Counted from the first letter of the stretch, positions 48,452-57,020 are shown. The stretch: 64,000 bases of DNA from Streptomyces sp. JJ66 (GCF_019303495.1 NZ_JAEVFI010000027.1:39341-103340), one strand, 5' to 3'. The notes: generated from the sequence alone by a model not told the origin. Numbers and translations are program-made.

Positions 48452-49219
48452 GTGGAAGACACGACCGCCCTCACCCCGGCGGGCCCCGCGACCCCGGCAA
48501 CTCCGCACCCCGCCGACCCCGCGCAGCAGCAGGTGCCCGCGCCACGCCGTGCGGTGCCGGGCCGTGCGACACCGCGCGGCCCGGCACCGCACGGCGACAC
48601 CCTCCTGGACCACGCCTTGCGCTACACGAGCGAGCGGCACTGGGACGTGCTGCCCGGCAGCTGGCTGGAGATCGTCACCGGCGTCCCGCGCTGCGTGTGC
48701 CGGGAGGCGGACTGCCCCTCCCCCGGCGCCCACCCGCTCCAGCCGGGCTGGAGCGAACGGGCAACGGGCGGTGCCACCGCCGCCCGCCGCCTGTGGGAGC
48801 GCACGCCGTTCGCCTCGGTACTGCTGCCCACAGGCCGCACCTTCGACGCGATCGACGTGCCCGAGGTGGCGGGCTGTCTGGCGCTGGCCCGCATGGAGCG
48901 CCTGGAGGTGGCACTCGGCCCGGTGACAAGCACCCCGCAGGGCCGCATGCTGTTCCTCGTACTCCCGGGCGCGGCGTCGAAGGCACCGGGGCTGATCCGC
49001 CGCCTGGGCTGGTCGCCTGGCGCGCTGGACCTCGCCACCCACGGCGAGGGCAGCTGGATCGCCGCGCCGCCGACCCGGGTGGGGGTACGCGGCTGCGTGC
49101 AGTGGGTCCGGCATCCCACGGACGCCAACCGCTGGCTGCCCGACGCGGAGGAGCTTCTGCCCCACCTGGCCTACGCCTGCGGCCAGGAAGCCGCCACCGC
49201 ACGCACCCGGTCAACGTGA
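48452..49219 (+). CDS. bifunctional primase/polymerase (prim-pol) domain protein
   Basis: 255 residues from a GTG at 48452. A disordered start (~1-50) is followed by LLDHALRYTSERHWDVLPGS and CREADCPSPGAHPLQPGWSE, the prim-pol N-terminal pattern with its Cys pair. Then come FDAIDVPEVAGCLALARMER, RMLFLVLPGA and GSWIAAPPTRVG. In catalytic prim-pol proteins a D-x-D is found near the start of the polymerase core; here only D-x-P (IDVPEV) is seen, so activity may be lost. Streptomycetes have many such stand-alone proteins, with no known function. It is divergent from the NsdA-like gene. Confidence 0.72.
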   Translation: MEDTTALTPAGPATPATPHPADPAQQQVPAPRRAVPGRATPRGPAPHGDTLLDHALRYTSERHWDVLPGSWLEIVTGVPRCVCREADCPSPGAHPLQPGWSERATGGATAARRLWERTPFASVLLPTGRTFDAIDVPEVAGCLALARMERLEVALGPVTSTPQGRMLFLVLPGAASKAPGLIRRLGWSPGALDLATHGEGSWIAAPPTRVGVRGCVQWVRHPTDANRWLPDAEELLPHLAYACGQEAATARTRST

Positions 49220-49282
49220 CCCGGCCTCCCCGGCAGGCGCGCCCCCGCGCTGGGCTCCGGCGGCACCGCGCGGAGTTCGGCG

Positions 49283-50290
49283 TCAGCCGGGGAGGTCGGC
49301 CTGGGCCACGTCGGCCGGGAAGTGGCGGGTGAGGAAGCCGTCAACGGCCTGGTGCCAGGCGTCGGGCTGGTCGTGGTGGAGGAGATGGCCGGCGTCGGGC
49401 ACCTCGCCGTACTCGCCGCGCGGCAGCACGCGCACCATCTCCTGGGCCTCCGCGCGCCCCAGCTCACCGTCGATGCCGCGCAGGACGAGAGCGGGACAGC
49501 GGACCTGCGCCAGCTCGTCCCAGTGCGCGTCGTACACCCAGGCTTCCCGGGCCTGAAGCATCTGCTGGCGGGAGAACACCGGGCGCCAGCCGTCAGCCTG
49601 TTCGGCCATCACCTCGGCGTAGAACTCGCCCCGAGATGGGCTGGGCCGCTCCAGCGCCGGGTCCTCCCCACCGAACCAGCGCCGGACGTCGGCCAGCGTG
49701 GCGAACGGCAGCGGCCAGGAGCGGAACCACGCCTCCCACTCGCGCTGGGACTGCTCGCCGAGCGCGGAGGCCCGCATGTCGCAGATGACGACGGCGTACA
49801 CCAGGTCGGGGCGGCGGGCGGCGAGCTGCCAGGCGGTGAGCGCGCCCATGGAGTGGCCGATCAGCGCGACGGGACCAAGCCGCAGTTGCTCCAGCACCGC
49901 TTCGGCGTCGGCGACGAACGCCTCCCGGTCGAACGGGCCGTTCTCGGGCTTGTCGCTGCGGCCGTGGCCCCGCTGGTCCAGGCCGATGGCGCGGTAGCGT
50001 CCGGCCAGTCGGCGGGCCGCGGGCGCCCAGTGGGAGGCGCGGCCCATGAGGCCGTGCAGTAACAGCACGGCGGGCTGCTGGCGGTGGCCCTCACCCGGCG
50101 CCTCGGGAGTGCTGCGCGCCGACGCCGTACGCGCGGGGGTTTCACCGGGCGCGGCGGAGCGCTGGCCTGGCACCGTCTTGGGCGGGTCGGCGAACTCCCA
50201 GGCGGCGAGCCGCAGCCCACCCGTACCGGTGACATCGATGCGCCGCACCATCTGGTCCGACACCCCCGTTCCCGTGTCCGTCGCCGTCAC
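49283..50290 (-). CDS. alpha/beta hydrolase
   Basis: 335 residues. VLLLHGLMGRASHWAPAARR (oxyanion HG), IGLDQRGHGRSDKPENGPFD and VALIGHSMGALTAWQLAARR (nucleophile Ser in GHSMG) are clear. The acid Asp lies in LVLRGIDGELG, and the catalytic His in VPDAGHLLHHDQPDA. About 45 residues of low-complexity sequence are inserted between the first strand and the HG motif. The substrate is unknown; the family includes esterases and haloperoxidase-like enzymes. The GTG at 50290 has GAGGA about seven bases upstream. Confidence 0.9.
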   Translation of the reverse strand: MTATDTGTGVSDQMVRRIDVTGTGGLRLAAWEFADPPKTVPGQRSAAPGETPARTASARSTPEAPGEGHRQQPAVLLLHGLMGRASHWAPAARRLAGRYRAIGLDQRGHGRSDKPENGPFDREAFVADAEAVLEQLRLGPVALIGHSMGALTAWQLAARRPDLVYAVVICDMRASALGEQSQREWEAWFRSWPLPFATLADVRRWFGGEDPALERPSPSRGEFYAEVMAEQADGWRPVFSRQQMLQAREAWVYDAHWDELAQVRCPALVLRGIDGELGRAEAQEMVRVLPRGEYGEVPDAGHLLHHDQPDAWHQAVDGFLTRHFPADVAQADLPG

Positions 50291-50943
50291 TGCCGTTCCT
50301 CAGCTGTCGCTGCCGCGTTGCCTCTTCGTCTACCCCGATTCGCCTCCGGGTTGCCTGCGGCGGTGTTCCCCGTCCGGTGGATTCCCGGGGAATCTCCAGT
50401 GAATTGGTACCCCGTTGGGTGATGCCACCCCTCACAGTATCGAACGATCATTCGAGCAGGGGTGGAAGTGGCGCAACTTCCCTCGTTCGTGTGACGCCTC
50501 GTCACGGTTGACGGCGCCCCCGGCGGGGAGAGTCGTAGCGAGAGGCGGGCGCCGCGCGGCATCGGGAGGTATCGGGCGCCCGGCGGGAGCGGCCCGGGAC
50601 GCTCGGGGACTCGGGCCGCATCCACCGGGGGAGCACCAGACAACAGGGCGGCGGCCCCGTACGGCACCGCCGCCCGCACCCTCCCCGGAACCTCGTTCGC
50701 CCGCATCCCGCACTCCCCCTTTCGGCTTGTCCCGCATCCAGTGGAGCCACAGGGTGCCACGCCCCGCCCCTGTGCGGGCGCGTTCCAGCCAAGTGCCACG
50801 GAAAAGAGTGCTGTTCCCACAAGCCAGCGGCACCGGGCGCTGCCGCGCCACCGATCGCCCGGTGACCCCTCGCCGCCCCTCCCTCTCCCCCACCTCTCCC
50901 CCGGCGGCACGCCAGCAAGCCAACGGGCCAGCAAGCCAGCGGG
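50291..50943. other. 653-bp intergenic region
   Basis: No supportable gene. An imperfect palindrome TCGAA-N6-TTCGA at 50440-50455 overlaps a GATACT-like -10 on the minus strand and may be the promoter/operator of the hydrolase. Near 50905-50947 there are short direct repeats of GCCAGCAAGCC type ending at the dmdR1 stop. A frame covering 50707-50287 on the minus strand was considered and not accepted. Confidence 0.5.
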
Positions 50944-51639
50944 CTAGCGCCGGGCGACGAAGACGTGGGCCGCGATGTCCGCCTGGAGTTCGGCGGCCTC
51001 GCCGCCGCTGCCGACGTGGACACCGCCGCCCGCGCCCGCCGTGGCCGTCACCACCGAGCCCGGCTGCACCCCCGCCCGGCGCAGCGTGTGCATCAGCTGG
51101 GCGTCCGTCTGGATCGGCTCGCCGATGCGGCGGACCACGACGGTGTTGCCCTCGGGGCCGGGCGCGAGGTCGGCCAGGCTCACCATGGAGTCCGCCAGGA
51201 ACGGCTCGCCGTCCCCCGCCTCGCCCAGCTCCTCCAGGCCCGGGATCGGGTTGCCGTACGGCGACTCCGTCGGGTGGCGCAGCAGCTCCAGCACGCGCCG
51301 CTCCACGGCCTCGCTCATCACGTGCTCCCAGCGGCACGCCTCCGCGTGCACCTGCTCCCACTCCAGGCCGATCACGTCCACCAGCAGGCACTCGGCCAGC
51401 CGGTGCTTGCGCATGACGCGGGTGGCCAGCTTGCGGCCCTCCTCGGTCAGCTCCAGGTGCCGGTCCCCCGCGATCGTCAGCAGGCCGTCCCGCTCCATGC
51501 GGGCCACGGTCTGGCTGACGGTCGGGCCGCTTTGGTCCAGCCGCTCGGCGATGCGGGCACGCATGGGCACGACGCCCTCTTCCTCCAGCTCCAAAATGGT
51601 GCGGAGGTACATCTCGGTGGTGTCGATGAGTCCTGACAT
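50944..51639 (-). CDS. dmdR1: iron-dependent repressor, DtxR/IdeR family (DmdR1-like)
   Basis: 231 residues, the size of streptomycete DmdR1. HTH: TILELEEEGVVPMRARIAER, DQSGPTVSQTVARMERDGLL. All DtxR metal ligands are present at the standard numbers: Met10, His79, Glu83, His98, Cys102, Glu105, His106 (VHAEACRWEHVMSE). The C-terminal SH3-like domain ends AELQADIAAHVFVARR. With Fe(II) it would repress siderophore and iron-uptake genes and activate iron storage. The first codons MSGLIDTTEMYLRTI are the canonical family start. Long open frames run antisense across the gene, as described for dmdR1/adm in S. coelicolor. Confidence 0.95.
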   Translation of the reverse strand: MSGLIDTTEMYLRTILELEEEGVVPMRARIAERLDQSGPTVSQTVARMERDGLLTIAGDRHLELTEEGRKLATRVMRKHRLAECLLVDVIGLEWEQVHAEACRWEHVMSEAVERRVLELLRHPTESPYGNPIPGLEELGEAGDGEPFLADSMVSLADLAPGPEGNTVVVRRIGEPIQTDAQLMHTLRRAGVQPGSVVTATAGAGGGVHVGSGGEAAELQADIAAHVFVARR

Positions 51640-51758
51640 GGCTCTTCGTGCCCCTCGTCTGGTGCGGTGGCCCTGACCTCAATTCTGACCCATCGCGCCG
51701 ACAGCCGGCTCCGGCGGCACCCTGGTCCCGGCCTGCCCGGTCCTCTACCGTGAGCGCC

Positions 51759-52517
51759 ATGAGCGCGAGCGAGCTTGCCGAGCGGTATTTCGACAGCGCG
51801 ATCAGCCTCCTGAGGGAGGTCAGGGACGAGGAAGCGGAGGCCGTCGCGGCGGCGGGCGCGCTGCTCGCCGACACCGTGGCCGAGGGCGGGCGGCTGTTCG
51901 CCTTCGGCGCGGGCCACTCCTCGCTCGTCGCGCAGGACGTGGTGTACCGGGCGGGCGGGCTCGCGGTGCTGAACCTGCTGCCGGTACCCGGCACGGTCGG
52001 TGTCGAGGTCACCCCGGCGACGCTGGGCAGCGCGCTGGAAGGGGTGGCGGGGCTGGCTGACGCGGTGCTGGAGACCTCCCCGGCGCGCTCCGGCGACCTC
52101 CTCGTCGTCGTCTCGCTGTCCGGGCGCAACCCGCTGCCGGTGGAGATGGCGTCCGGGGCGCGGGAGCGCGGGCTGCGGGTCGTCGGCGTCACCTCGGTCG
52201 CCTACGCGTACGCCACCCGCTCGCGGCACCCCTCGGGCACGTTCTTGAAGGACCACTGCGATGTCGTCCTGGACAGCCGCGTCCCCGTCGGCGACACGGT
52301 GCTCAGCCACCCCGGGGTGCCCGCCCCCTTCGCACCCGCGTCCACGGTCGTCGCCTGCGCGCTGCTGCAGGCCACGGTGGCCACGGCGGCCGGGGAGCTG
52401 ATCGCGCGCGGTCTGACGCCGCCGCTGCTGCGCTCGGGCAACGTGGACGGCGGCCACGACTGGAACGAGCAAGTGATGGCCCAGCACGCGGACCAGATCC
52501 TCTACCGCCGCCCCTGA
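51759..52517 (+). CDS. SIS-domain protein
   Basis: 252 residues from the ATG at 51759. ERYFDSAISLLREVRDEEAE precedes the sugar-isomerase fold, with GGRLFAFGAGHSSLVAQDVV, SGDLLVVVSLSGRNPLPVEM and GLRVVGVTSVAYAYATRSRH. NVDGGHDWNEQVMAQHADQI closes the protein. The family (UPF0309-like) is thought to bind phosphosugars; it may be a regulator or isomerase. No RpiR domain is present. It is divergent from dmdR1, about 120 bp away. Confidence 0.88.
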   Translation: MSASELAERYFDSAISLLREVRDEEAEAVAAAGALLADTVAEGGRLFAFGAGHSSLVAQDVVYRAGGLAVLNLLPVPGTVGVEVTPATLGSALEGVAGLADAVLETSPARSGDLLVVVSLSGRNPLPVEMASGARERGLRVVGVTSVAYAYATRSRHPSGTFLKDHCDVVLDSRVPVGDTVLSHPGVPAPFAPASTVVACALLQATVATAAGELIARGLTPPLLRSGNVDGGHDWNEQVMAQHADQILYRRP

Positions 52518-52546
52518 GCCCCGGGCGCGCGCCCGGAGTGCCCACA

Positions 52547-52627
52547 CCGGTCCGCGTGCCGCGCCGGAGCCGCGTGCCCACACCGGTCCGCACTCCACGC
52601 CGGTCCGCGTGCCGCGCCGGAGCCGCG
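52547..52627. repeat. 28-bp perfect direct repeat in a convergent gap
   Basis: 52547-52574 and 52600-52627 are identical; an overlapping 18-bp direct repeat (52539-52556 and 52574-52591) lies around the first copy. The region lies between the ends of the SIS and PAS/GAF genes and carries GCCGG-rich units. Confidence 0.85.
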
Positions 52628-52691
52628 CGCCCCGCGCCGGAGCCCGCGAGGCGTACCCAGCCGGGTCCCGGGTGCCGCGTCCAAGACGCCG

Positions 52692-54167
52692 CTACCAGCG
52701 CGGAGCGGGCGGCTGGCCCAGGCCGCCACGGGCACCGCGCGCTCCGCGTTCCCGGCGTTCGCCGCGCACCGCCTGCGCCAGATCGACGGCGGCGGCGACG
52801 CGTACCGCGATGTCCTGCCCGTAGGCGATGTCCGCGCGGTCGAAGCCACGGCGGGCCGCGCCGCGCAGGAACGTCACCACCCCCAGCGTCCGGCCCCGGC
52901 TGCGCAGGGCCGTGCACATGCCGTACGCCGTCCCCTCCGGCCAGGAACGCGCCCGCGCCCACTCCGGCGAGGTGCTGCCGCCCGCACCCGTGCGCACCGG
53001 GCCGCCGTGTTCGAACGCCTGGAGGGCGGGGTGGTTGGCCATATAGGGCACTGGCAGGCCGCTGTCCGGGTGGGGGTGCCAGTGTTCCTGTGCGCCGCCC
53101 GGCGCGTGCGCCGCCCGCACCAGCCGGGCACCGGCCGCCAGGTCGAGCAGGGCGTGGTCGGCGTATCCGGCGAGCGCGAAGTCCAGGTGGACGGCGGCGG
53201 CCTCCATCGGGTCCTCGCACTCGGCGGCGGCCCGCGCGGCCCGGTGCAGCTGGCTGTCGCGGAACCGGGTGCGCGCCGCCTGCTGCTCGGTGAGTTTGGC
53301 GTCGGTGACGTCGTGGAACAGCCACGCGACGCCCAGCGGCACCGGTTCCTCCGCCAGCGGCGAGGACAGCCGCAGGAAGCTGCTCCGCCAGCACCGGCGC
53401 AGCGGCGGCTCGACGGGTCCGTCACCACCCGGCCGCAGCGTCACCCACAGGTCGGCGGGCGCGGGCGGCGTGCCCTCGGCCAGCACGTGGTGCAGCGCGC
53501 CCTCCAGCTCCTCCAGGCCGTTGCCCAGGACGTCCCCGAGCGGCCGCCCGAGCAGGCCGGAGCGGCGCACGCCGAACGCGCGGGCGGCGTGCGCGTTGAC
53601 CACGGCGGGGCGCAAGTCCGCGTCGATGAGCACGACCCCCCAGGACGCCTCGTCGAACAACCCTTCGCTCAGCGCGATCGAACGCTCCAGGTCGATCTGC
53701 GTGTGCGCCTCGCTGAACGCGCAGTACACCCCGGCGGGCGCACCGGCCGCGTCGCGCACCCCGGAGGACTGGGTGCGCACCAGCACCCGGCCGCCGTCCT
53801 TGGTGAGCAGCGCGAACTCGTGCACCTGGCGGCCGGGCACCGTCATGGCCGCCAGCAGCCGTTCCTCGACCTCCGGGGCGTCCGCGCTGCGCACCGCCCA
53901 GCCGGACAGGCCGCGCCGCCCCACCGCCTCCGCCGCGCTCCAGCCGAGCATGCGCTCGGCCTCCCGGTTCCAGTGGGTGACCACGCCGTCGGCGTCGAAG
54001 GCGCACAGCGCGGCGTCCATGCCGTCCAGCAGGGCGGCGAGCAGGCGGTCGTCGTCCGGGTGGGCGGCCGGTCGCGCCTCGGGCTGGGCGGCGGCGGGAC
54101 GCTTGTCCGCCGGGCCGCCCGCGTCGTCGGCCGCACGCTCGGAGTGGGTATCGCGCTGAGCAGGCAT
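52692..54167 (-). CDS. PAS/GAF sensor-like protein
   Basis: 491 residues from the ATG at 54167. Residues ~45-165 are a PAS domain (LLAALLDGMDAALCAFDADG, VVTHWNREAERMLGWSAAEA). A second PAS-like part lies at ~180-300 (WGVVLIDADLRPAVVNAHAA). A GAF-like domain lies at ~330-465 (ALLDLAAGARLVRAAHAPGG, TLGVVTFLRGAARRGF, DIAYGQDIAVRVAAAVDLAQ). This layout is typical of the sensor half of streptomycete SpoIIE-type phosphatases, but no PP2C phosphatase domain follows; the protein ends with an RGERRERGARGARGG tail. It might be a stand-alone sensor or a truncated phosphatase. Confidence 0.82.
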   Translation of the reverse strand: MPAQRDTHSERAADDAGGPADKRPAAAQPEARPAAHPDDDRLLAALLDGMDAALCAFDADGVVTHWNREAERMLGWSAAEAVGRRGLSGWAVRSADAPEVEERLLAAMTVPGRQVHEFALLTKDGGRVLVRTQSSGVRDAAGAPAGVYCAFSEAHTQIDLERSIALSEGLFDEASWGVVLIDADLRPAVVNAHAARAFGVRRSGLLGRPLGDVLGNGLEELEGALHHVLAEGTPPAPADLWVTLRPGGDGPVEPPLRRCWRSSFLRLSSPLAEEPVPLGVAWLFHDVTDAKLTEQQAARTRFRDSQLHRAARAAAECEDPMEAAAVHLDFALAGYADHALLDLAAGARLVRAAHAPGGAQEHWHPHPDSGLPVPYMANHPALQAFEHGGPVRTGAGGSTSPEWARARSWPEGTAYGMCTALRSRGRTLGVVTFLRGAARRGFDRADIAYGQDIAVRVAAAVDLAQAVRGERRERGARGARGGLGQPPAPRW

Positions 54168-54325
54168 CTGGCACCCCCGGGAGTACGTGCACGGTGCACG
54201 TGGACCCATTCAACGCGAACGTGACGCAGCGCACAGCTGAAATCGCGGAATCCGCCGGAATCGTTCTGGGGTGGAAATTCCCTTGCGCGGGGGGCGGGGT
54301 GCCGCGTTAGCGTGCGGGCACACGG
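54168..54325. other. divergent region with possible promoter for a short rightward transcript
   Basis: TTGCGC (54283-54288) and TAGCGT (54308-54313) are separated by 19 bp, a weak but plausible promoter for the mini-ORF transcript described next. The left part is the leader of the PAS/GAF gene. Confidence 0.35.
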
Positions 54326-54384
54326 GAAAGGAGGTGATCCGGAGAATGTCTGACTCCCGGACGCGTGAGGTGACTGCGGCCTAA
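54326..54384 (+). CDS. 12-codon mini-ORF with near-perfect Shine-Dalgarno sequence
   Basis: GAAAGGAGGTGATCC (54326-54340) is complementary over 15 nt to the 3' end of bacterial 16S rRNA, far beyond a normal SD. Six bases on, ATG at 54346 opens MSDSRTREVTAA and ends TAA (54382-54384). No larger frame follows; the next annotated gene, pdxH, is convergent. The peptide may be real, or the site may hold 30S subunits for a regulatory purpose. The listed interval includes the SD. A branched inverted repeat follows at 54441. Confidence 0.45.
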
Positions 54385-54440
54385 GGCCGTTCGTCGCTTT
54401 CAGCACGGTCGGCCTGGCCGGCCAACCCAACGCAGTCACC

Positions 54441-54519
54441 CGGCCCGTGGGCTGCCGGTTCGTCCGACCGGCCCGCGTCGTGCGGCTTCCCGCACGGCAC
54501 GGAAGCAGCCCACGGGCCG
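54441..54519. ncRNA. branched inverted repeat (possible three-way junction / terminator)
   Basis: A perfect 15-bp outer stem (54441-54455 with 54505-54519) encloses two inner hairpins: 4 bp (54456-54459 with 54467-54470, extendable to 6 at the cost of the outer stem) and 7 bp with a CTTC loop (54479-54485 with 54490-54496). It lies 57 bp after the mini-ORF stop and 35 bp before the pdxH end. It could terminate both, or be a structured RNA. Confidence 0.5.
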
Positions 54520-54553
54520 TTTCCCGTTTCCGGCCCGGCTGCCCCGCCGACGG

Positions 54554-55429
54554 CTACGGCGCCAGCCGCTCCACCGTCCACGCGGAGCCCGCGCGGCGGT
54601 ACCGCAGCCGGTCGTGCAGCCGGTTCTCGCGTCCCTGCCAGAACTCCACCGTCTCGGGGACGACGCGGTACCCGCCCCAGCGCGGGGGCGCCGGAACGTC
54701 GGCGCCCTCGGGATACCGCGCGGCCAGCGACGCGTACAGCGCGTCCAGCTCCGTGCGCGAGGCCACCGTCGCGGACTGCTCGCTCGCCCACGCCCCGAGC
54801 TGGGAGCCGTGCGGCCGGGTACGGAAGTACGCCGTCGTCTCCGCCCGGGCCGTGCGCCGCGCCCGTCCCGAGACGATCACCTGTCGCGCGATGCCGTGCC
54901 ACGGGAACAGCAGCGAGACCCACGGGTTCTCCTCGATCTCCAGCCCCTTGCGGGAGCCGTAGTGCGTGAAGAAGACGAAGCCCGCGCGGTCGTACGCCTT
55001 CAGCAGCACCGTGCGGGAGCTGGGCCGCCCCTGCGCGTCGGCCGTGGACAGCACCATCGCGTTCGGCTCGTGCAGCCCGGCCTCCCGCGCGTCGTGAAAC
55101 CAGTGCGCGAACTGCTCGAACGGTTCCCCGGCCAGCTCGGCTTCCCGCAGGCCCTCGTGCCGGTAGTGGGCGCGCATCGCGGCCGGGTCCACCGCGCGCC
55201 GCGCCCGGCGGGCCGCGGCCTCGGCCGAGGTGGCGGCGGCCTCCGCGAGCCGGGCTGACTCGATGGCGTAGTCGGCCGGGTGGGCACGGTGACCGTGGTA
55301 CGCCTCCGCGTCCTGGGCCGCGCCGCTGTTCGCGCCGCCGCTCGCGGCGCCATTCGCGGCGCGGGAAGCGGCGTCGGCGGAACCAGGGGCCTCGTCACGG
55401 GCGTCGTGGGGTTCAGACACGAGCCTCAT
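54554..55429 (-). CDS. pdxH: pyridoxamine 5'-phosphate oxidase
   Basis: 291 residues, about 60 longer than common PdxH because of an Ala/Gly/Asn-rich N-terminus (AASRAANGAASGGANSG). The core has MRAHYRHEGLREAELAGEPF, PNAMVLSTADAQGRPSSRTV (FMN binding), VFFTHYGSRKGLEIEENP and VIVSGRARRTARAETTAYF. The C-terminal signature VEFWQGRENRLHDRLRYRR is complete. It oxidises PNP/PMP to pyridoxal phosphate using FMN. The start is uncertain: ATG at 55429 or GTG three codons later; the extension suggests a later start is possible. It is divergent from citA, an order I recall in S. coelicolor. Confidence 0.95.
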   Translation of the reverse strand: MRLVSEPHDARDEAPGSADAASRAANGAASGGANSGAAQDAEAYHGHRAHPADYAIESARLAEAAATSAEAAARRARRAVDPAAMRAHYRHEGLREAELAGEPFEQFAHWFHDAREAGLHEPNAMVLSTADAQGRPSSRTVLLKAYDRAGFVFFTHYGSRKGLEIEENPWVSLLFPWHGIARQVIVSGRARRTARAETTAYFRTRPHGSQLGAWASEQSATVASRTELDALYASLAARYPEGADVPAPPRWGGYRVVPETVEFWQGRENRLHDRLRYRRAGSAWTVERLAP

Positions 55430-55737
55430 CCTGCATCATGCCGCCGCCACCCTGCCCGGCTGGTGGGCGAGTCTGCCCACTCCGGGCGGCCTTCACACCT
55501 GCGACGACCCGATCGCCGCGTGTGCCATTCCTCACGCCCGAGCCCACGGTGACGAACCCGCAGAAATCGCCGTCCGGAAAGGTGTGGACCCTCCCGACCG
55601 GGACTATCGTGTTCGATCGCGCCCGAGACTGGGAGACCGCCAGCTCGCACCGCGCCCACCCCAGGATTCCGGCAACGGCCGCCGACCCGGACCACACATC
55701 CGCCGCCGCCGCTGCGCCCACCGTGAGGAGCCGCCTG
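55430..55737. other. divergent pdxH/citA promoter region
   Basis: 308 bp holding both upstream regions. On the plus strand the citA frame is open from 55438, but without a plausible protein start; MSDFVPGLEGV with GAGGAG upstream is the natural one. No operator-like palindrome stood out. Confidence 0.4.
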
Positions 55738-56841
55738 ATGTCCGATTTCGTTCCCGGCCTTGAGGGAGTCGTCGCGTTCGAGACGGAGATCGCCGAGCCC
55801 GACAAGGAGGGTGGCGCGCTCCGCTATCGCGGGGTCGATATCGAGGATCTGGTCGGGCACGTCTCCTTCGGCAACGTCTGGGGCCTGCTGGTGGACGGCA
55901 GCTTCAACCCCGGCCTGCCTCCGGCCGAGCCGTTCCCGATCCCCGTCCACTCCGGGGACATCCGCGTGGACGTCCAGTCCGCGCTGGCGATGCTCGCACC
56001 GGTGTGGGGCCTGAAACCGCTGCTGGACATCGACGTCGAACAGGCCCGCGACGACCTCGCCCGGGCCGCCGTCATGGCCCTGTCCTACGTCGCCCAGTCC
56101 GCGCGCGGTCAGGGGCTGCCGATGGTGCCGCAGCGCGAGATCGACAAGGCCGGCACCGTCGTGGAGCGCTTCATGCGGCGCTGGCGCGGCGAGCCGGACC
56201 CCAAGCACGTCGCCGCCGTGGACGCCTACTGGACGTCGGCCGCCGAACACGGCATGAACGCGTCCACCTTCACCGCCCGCGTCATCGCCTCGACCGGTGC
56301 CGACGTCGCCGCCGCGCTGTCCGGTGCCGTGGGCGCCATGTCCGGCCCCCTGCACGGCGGCGCCCCCTCGCGCGTGCTGCACATGATCGAGGAGATCGAG
56401 CGCACCGGCGACGCGACCGCCTACGTCAAGCGCCAGCTCGACCAGGGCGAACGGCTGATGGGCTTCGGCCACCGCGTCTACCGCGCCGAGGACCCGCGCG
56501 CCCGCGTGCTGCGCCGCACCGCCAAGGAGCTGGGCGCGCCGCGCTACGAGGTCGCCGCCGCACTGGAGCAGGCGGCTCTGGACGAACTGCGCGCCCGCCG
56601 CCCCGACCGCGTGCTGGCCACCAACGTCGAGTTCTGGGCCGCGATCGTGCTGGACTTCGCCGAGGTTCCGGCGCACATGTTCACGTCGATGTTCACCTGC
56701 GCGCGCACCGCCGGATGGTCGGCGCACGTCCTGGAGCAGAAGCGCACCGGCCGCCTGGTCCGCCCCTCCGCTCGCTACACCGGCCCCGGCCAGCGCAGCC
56801 CGCGCGAGATCGAGGGCTACGAAACCCTGTCCGACCGCTGA
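55738..56841 (+). CDS. citA: citrate synthase (short bacterial type)
   Basis: 367 residues from the ATG at 55738. FVPGLEGVVAFETEIAEPDK and GALRYRGVDIEDLVGHVSFG are the typical start of actinobacterial citrate synthase 2. Catalytic residues are seen in GPLHGGAPSRVLHMIEEIE (His), LMGFGHRVYRAEDPRARVL (His and Asp) and ARTAGWSAHVLEQKRTGRLV (oxaloacetate-binding Arg). It condenses acetyl-CoA and oxaloacetate at the entry of the TCA cycle, or does so in a side pathway (streptomycetes have several paralogues). It is followed by a terminator. Confidence 0.95.
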   Translation: MSDFVPGLEGVVAFETEIAEPDKEGGALRYRGVDIEDLVGHVSFGNVWGLLVDGSFNPGLPPAEPFPIPVHSGDIRVDVQSALAMLAPVWGLKPLLDIDVEQARDDLARAAVMALSYVAQSARGQGLPMVPQREIDKAGTVVERFMRRWRGEPDPKHVAAVDAYWTSAAEHGMNASTFTARVIASTGADVAAALSGAVGAMSGPLHGGAPSRVLHMIEEIERTGDATAYVKRQLDQGERLMGFGHRVYRAEDPRARVLRRTAKELGAPRYEVAAALEQAALDELRARRPDRVLATNVEFWAAIVLDFAEVPAHMFTSMFTCARTAGWSAHVLEQKRTGRLVRPSARYTGPGQRSPREIEGYETLSDR

Positions 56842-56849
56842 CCCACCCC

Positions 56850-56878
56850 GGTGCGGCGGCCCCACACCCCGCCGCACC
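56850..56878. terminator. 10-bp inverted repeat terminator
   Basis: Perfect arms 56850-56859 and 56869-56878 flank a 9-nt loop, 9 bp after the citA stop. Confidence 0.6.
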
Positions 56879-57020
56879 ACCCGGGCCCCGCGGCACCCCG
56901 GCCTGCCCCGCCCTGCCCGGCCCTGCGGCAGCCACCCCGGCCGCCCGGGCCGCGTCCCGCAGCGGTCCCCTGAGCACCCGGCCACCGCAGAAATCCCACC
57001 TGGAGCGGCTGGCTCAGCCG

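Noticed and set aside
50287..50707. 139-codon minus-strand frame with a reasonable SD whose stop overlaps the alpha/beta hydrolase start
   Set aside because: Composition is irregular, with third positions poor in G/C over its second half, and it crosses a promoter-like palindrome. It looks like an open leader rather than a gene.
54326..54340. Match to the 16S rRNA tail considered as an rRNA gene fragment
   Set aside because: The orientation is complementary to the 16S end, and no further rRNA sequence is found on either side.
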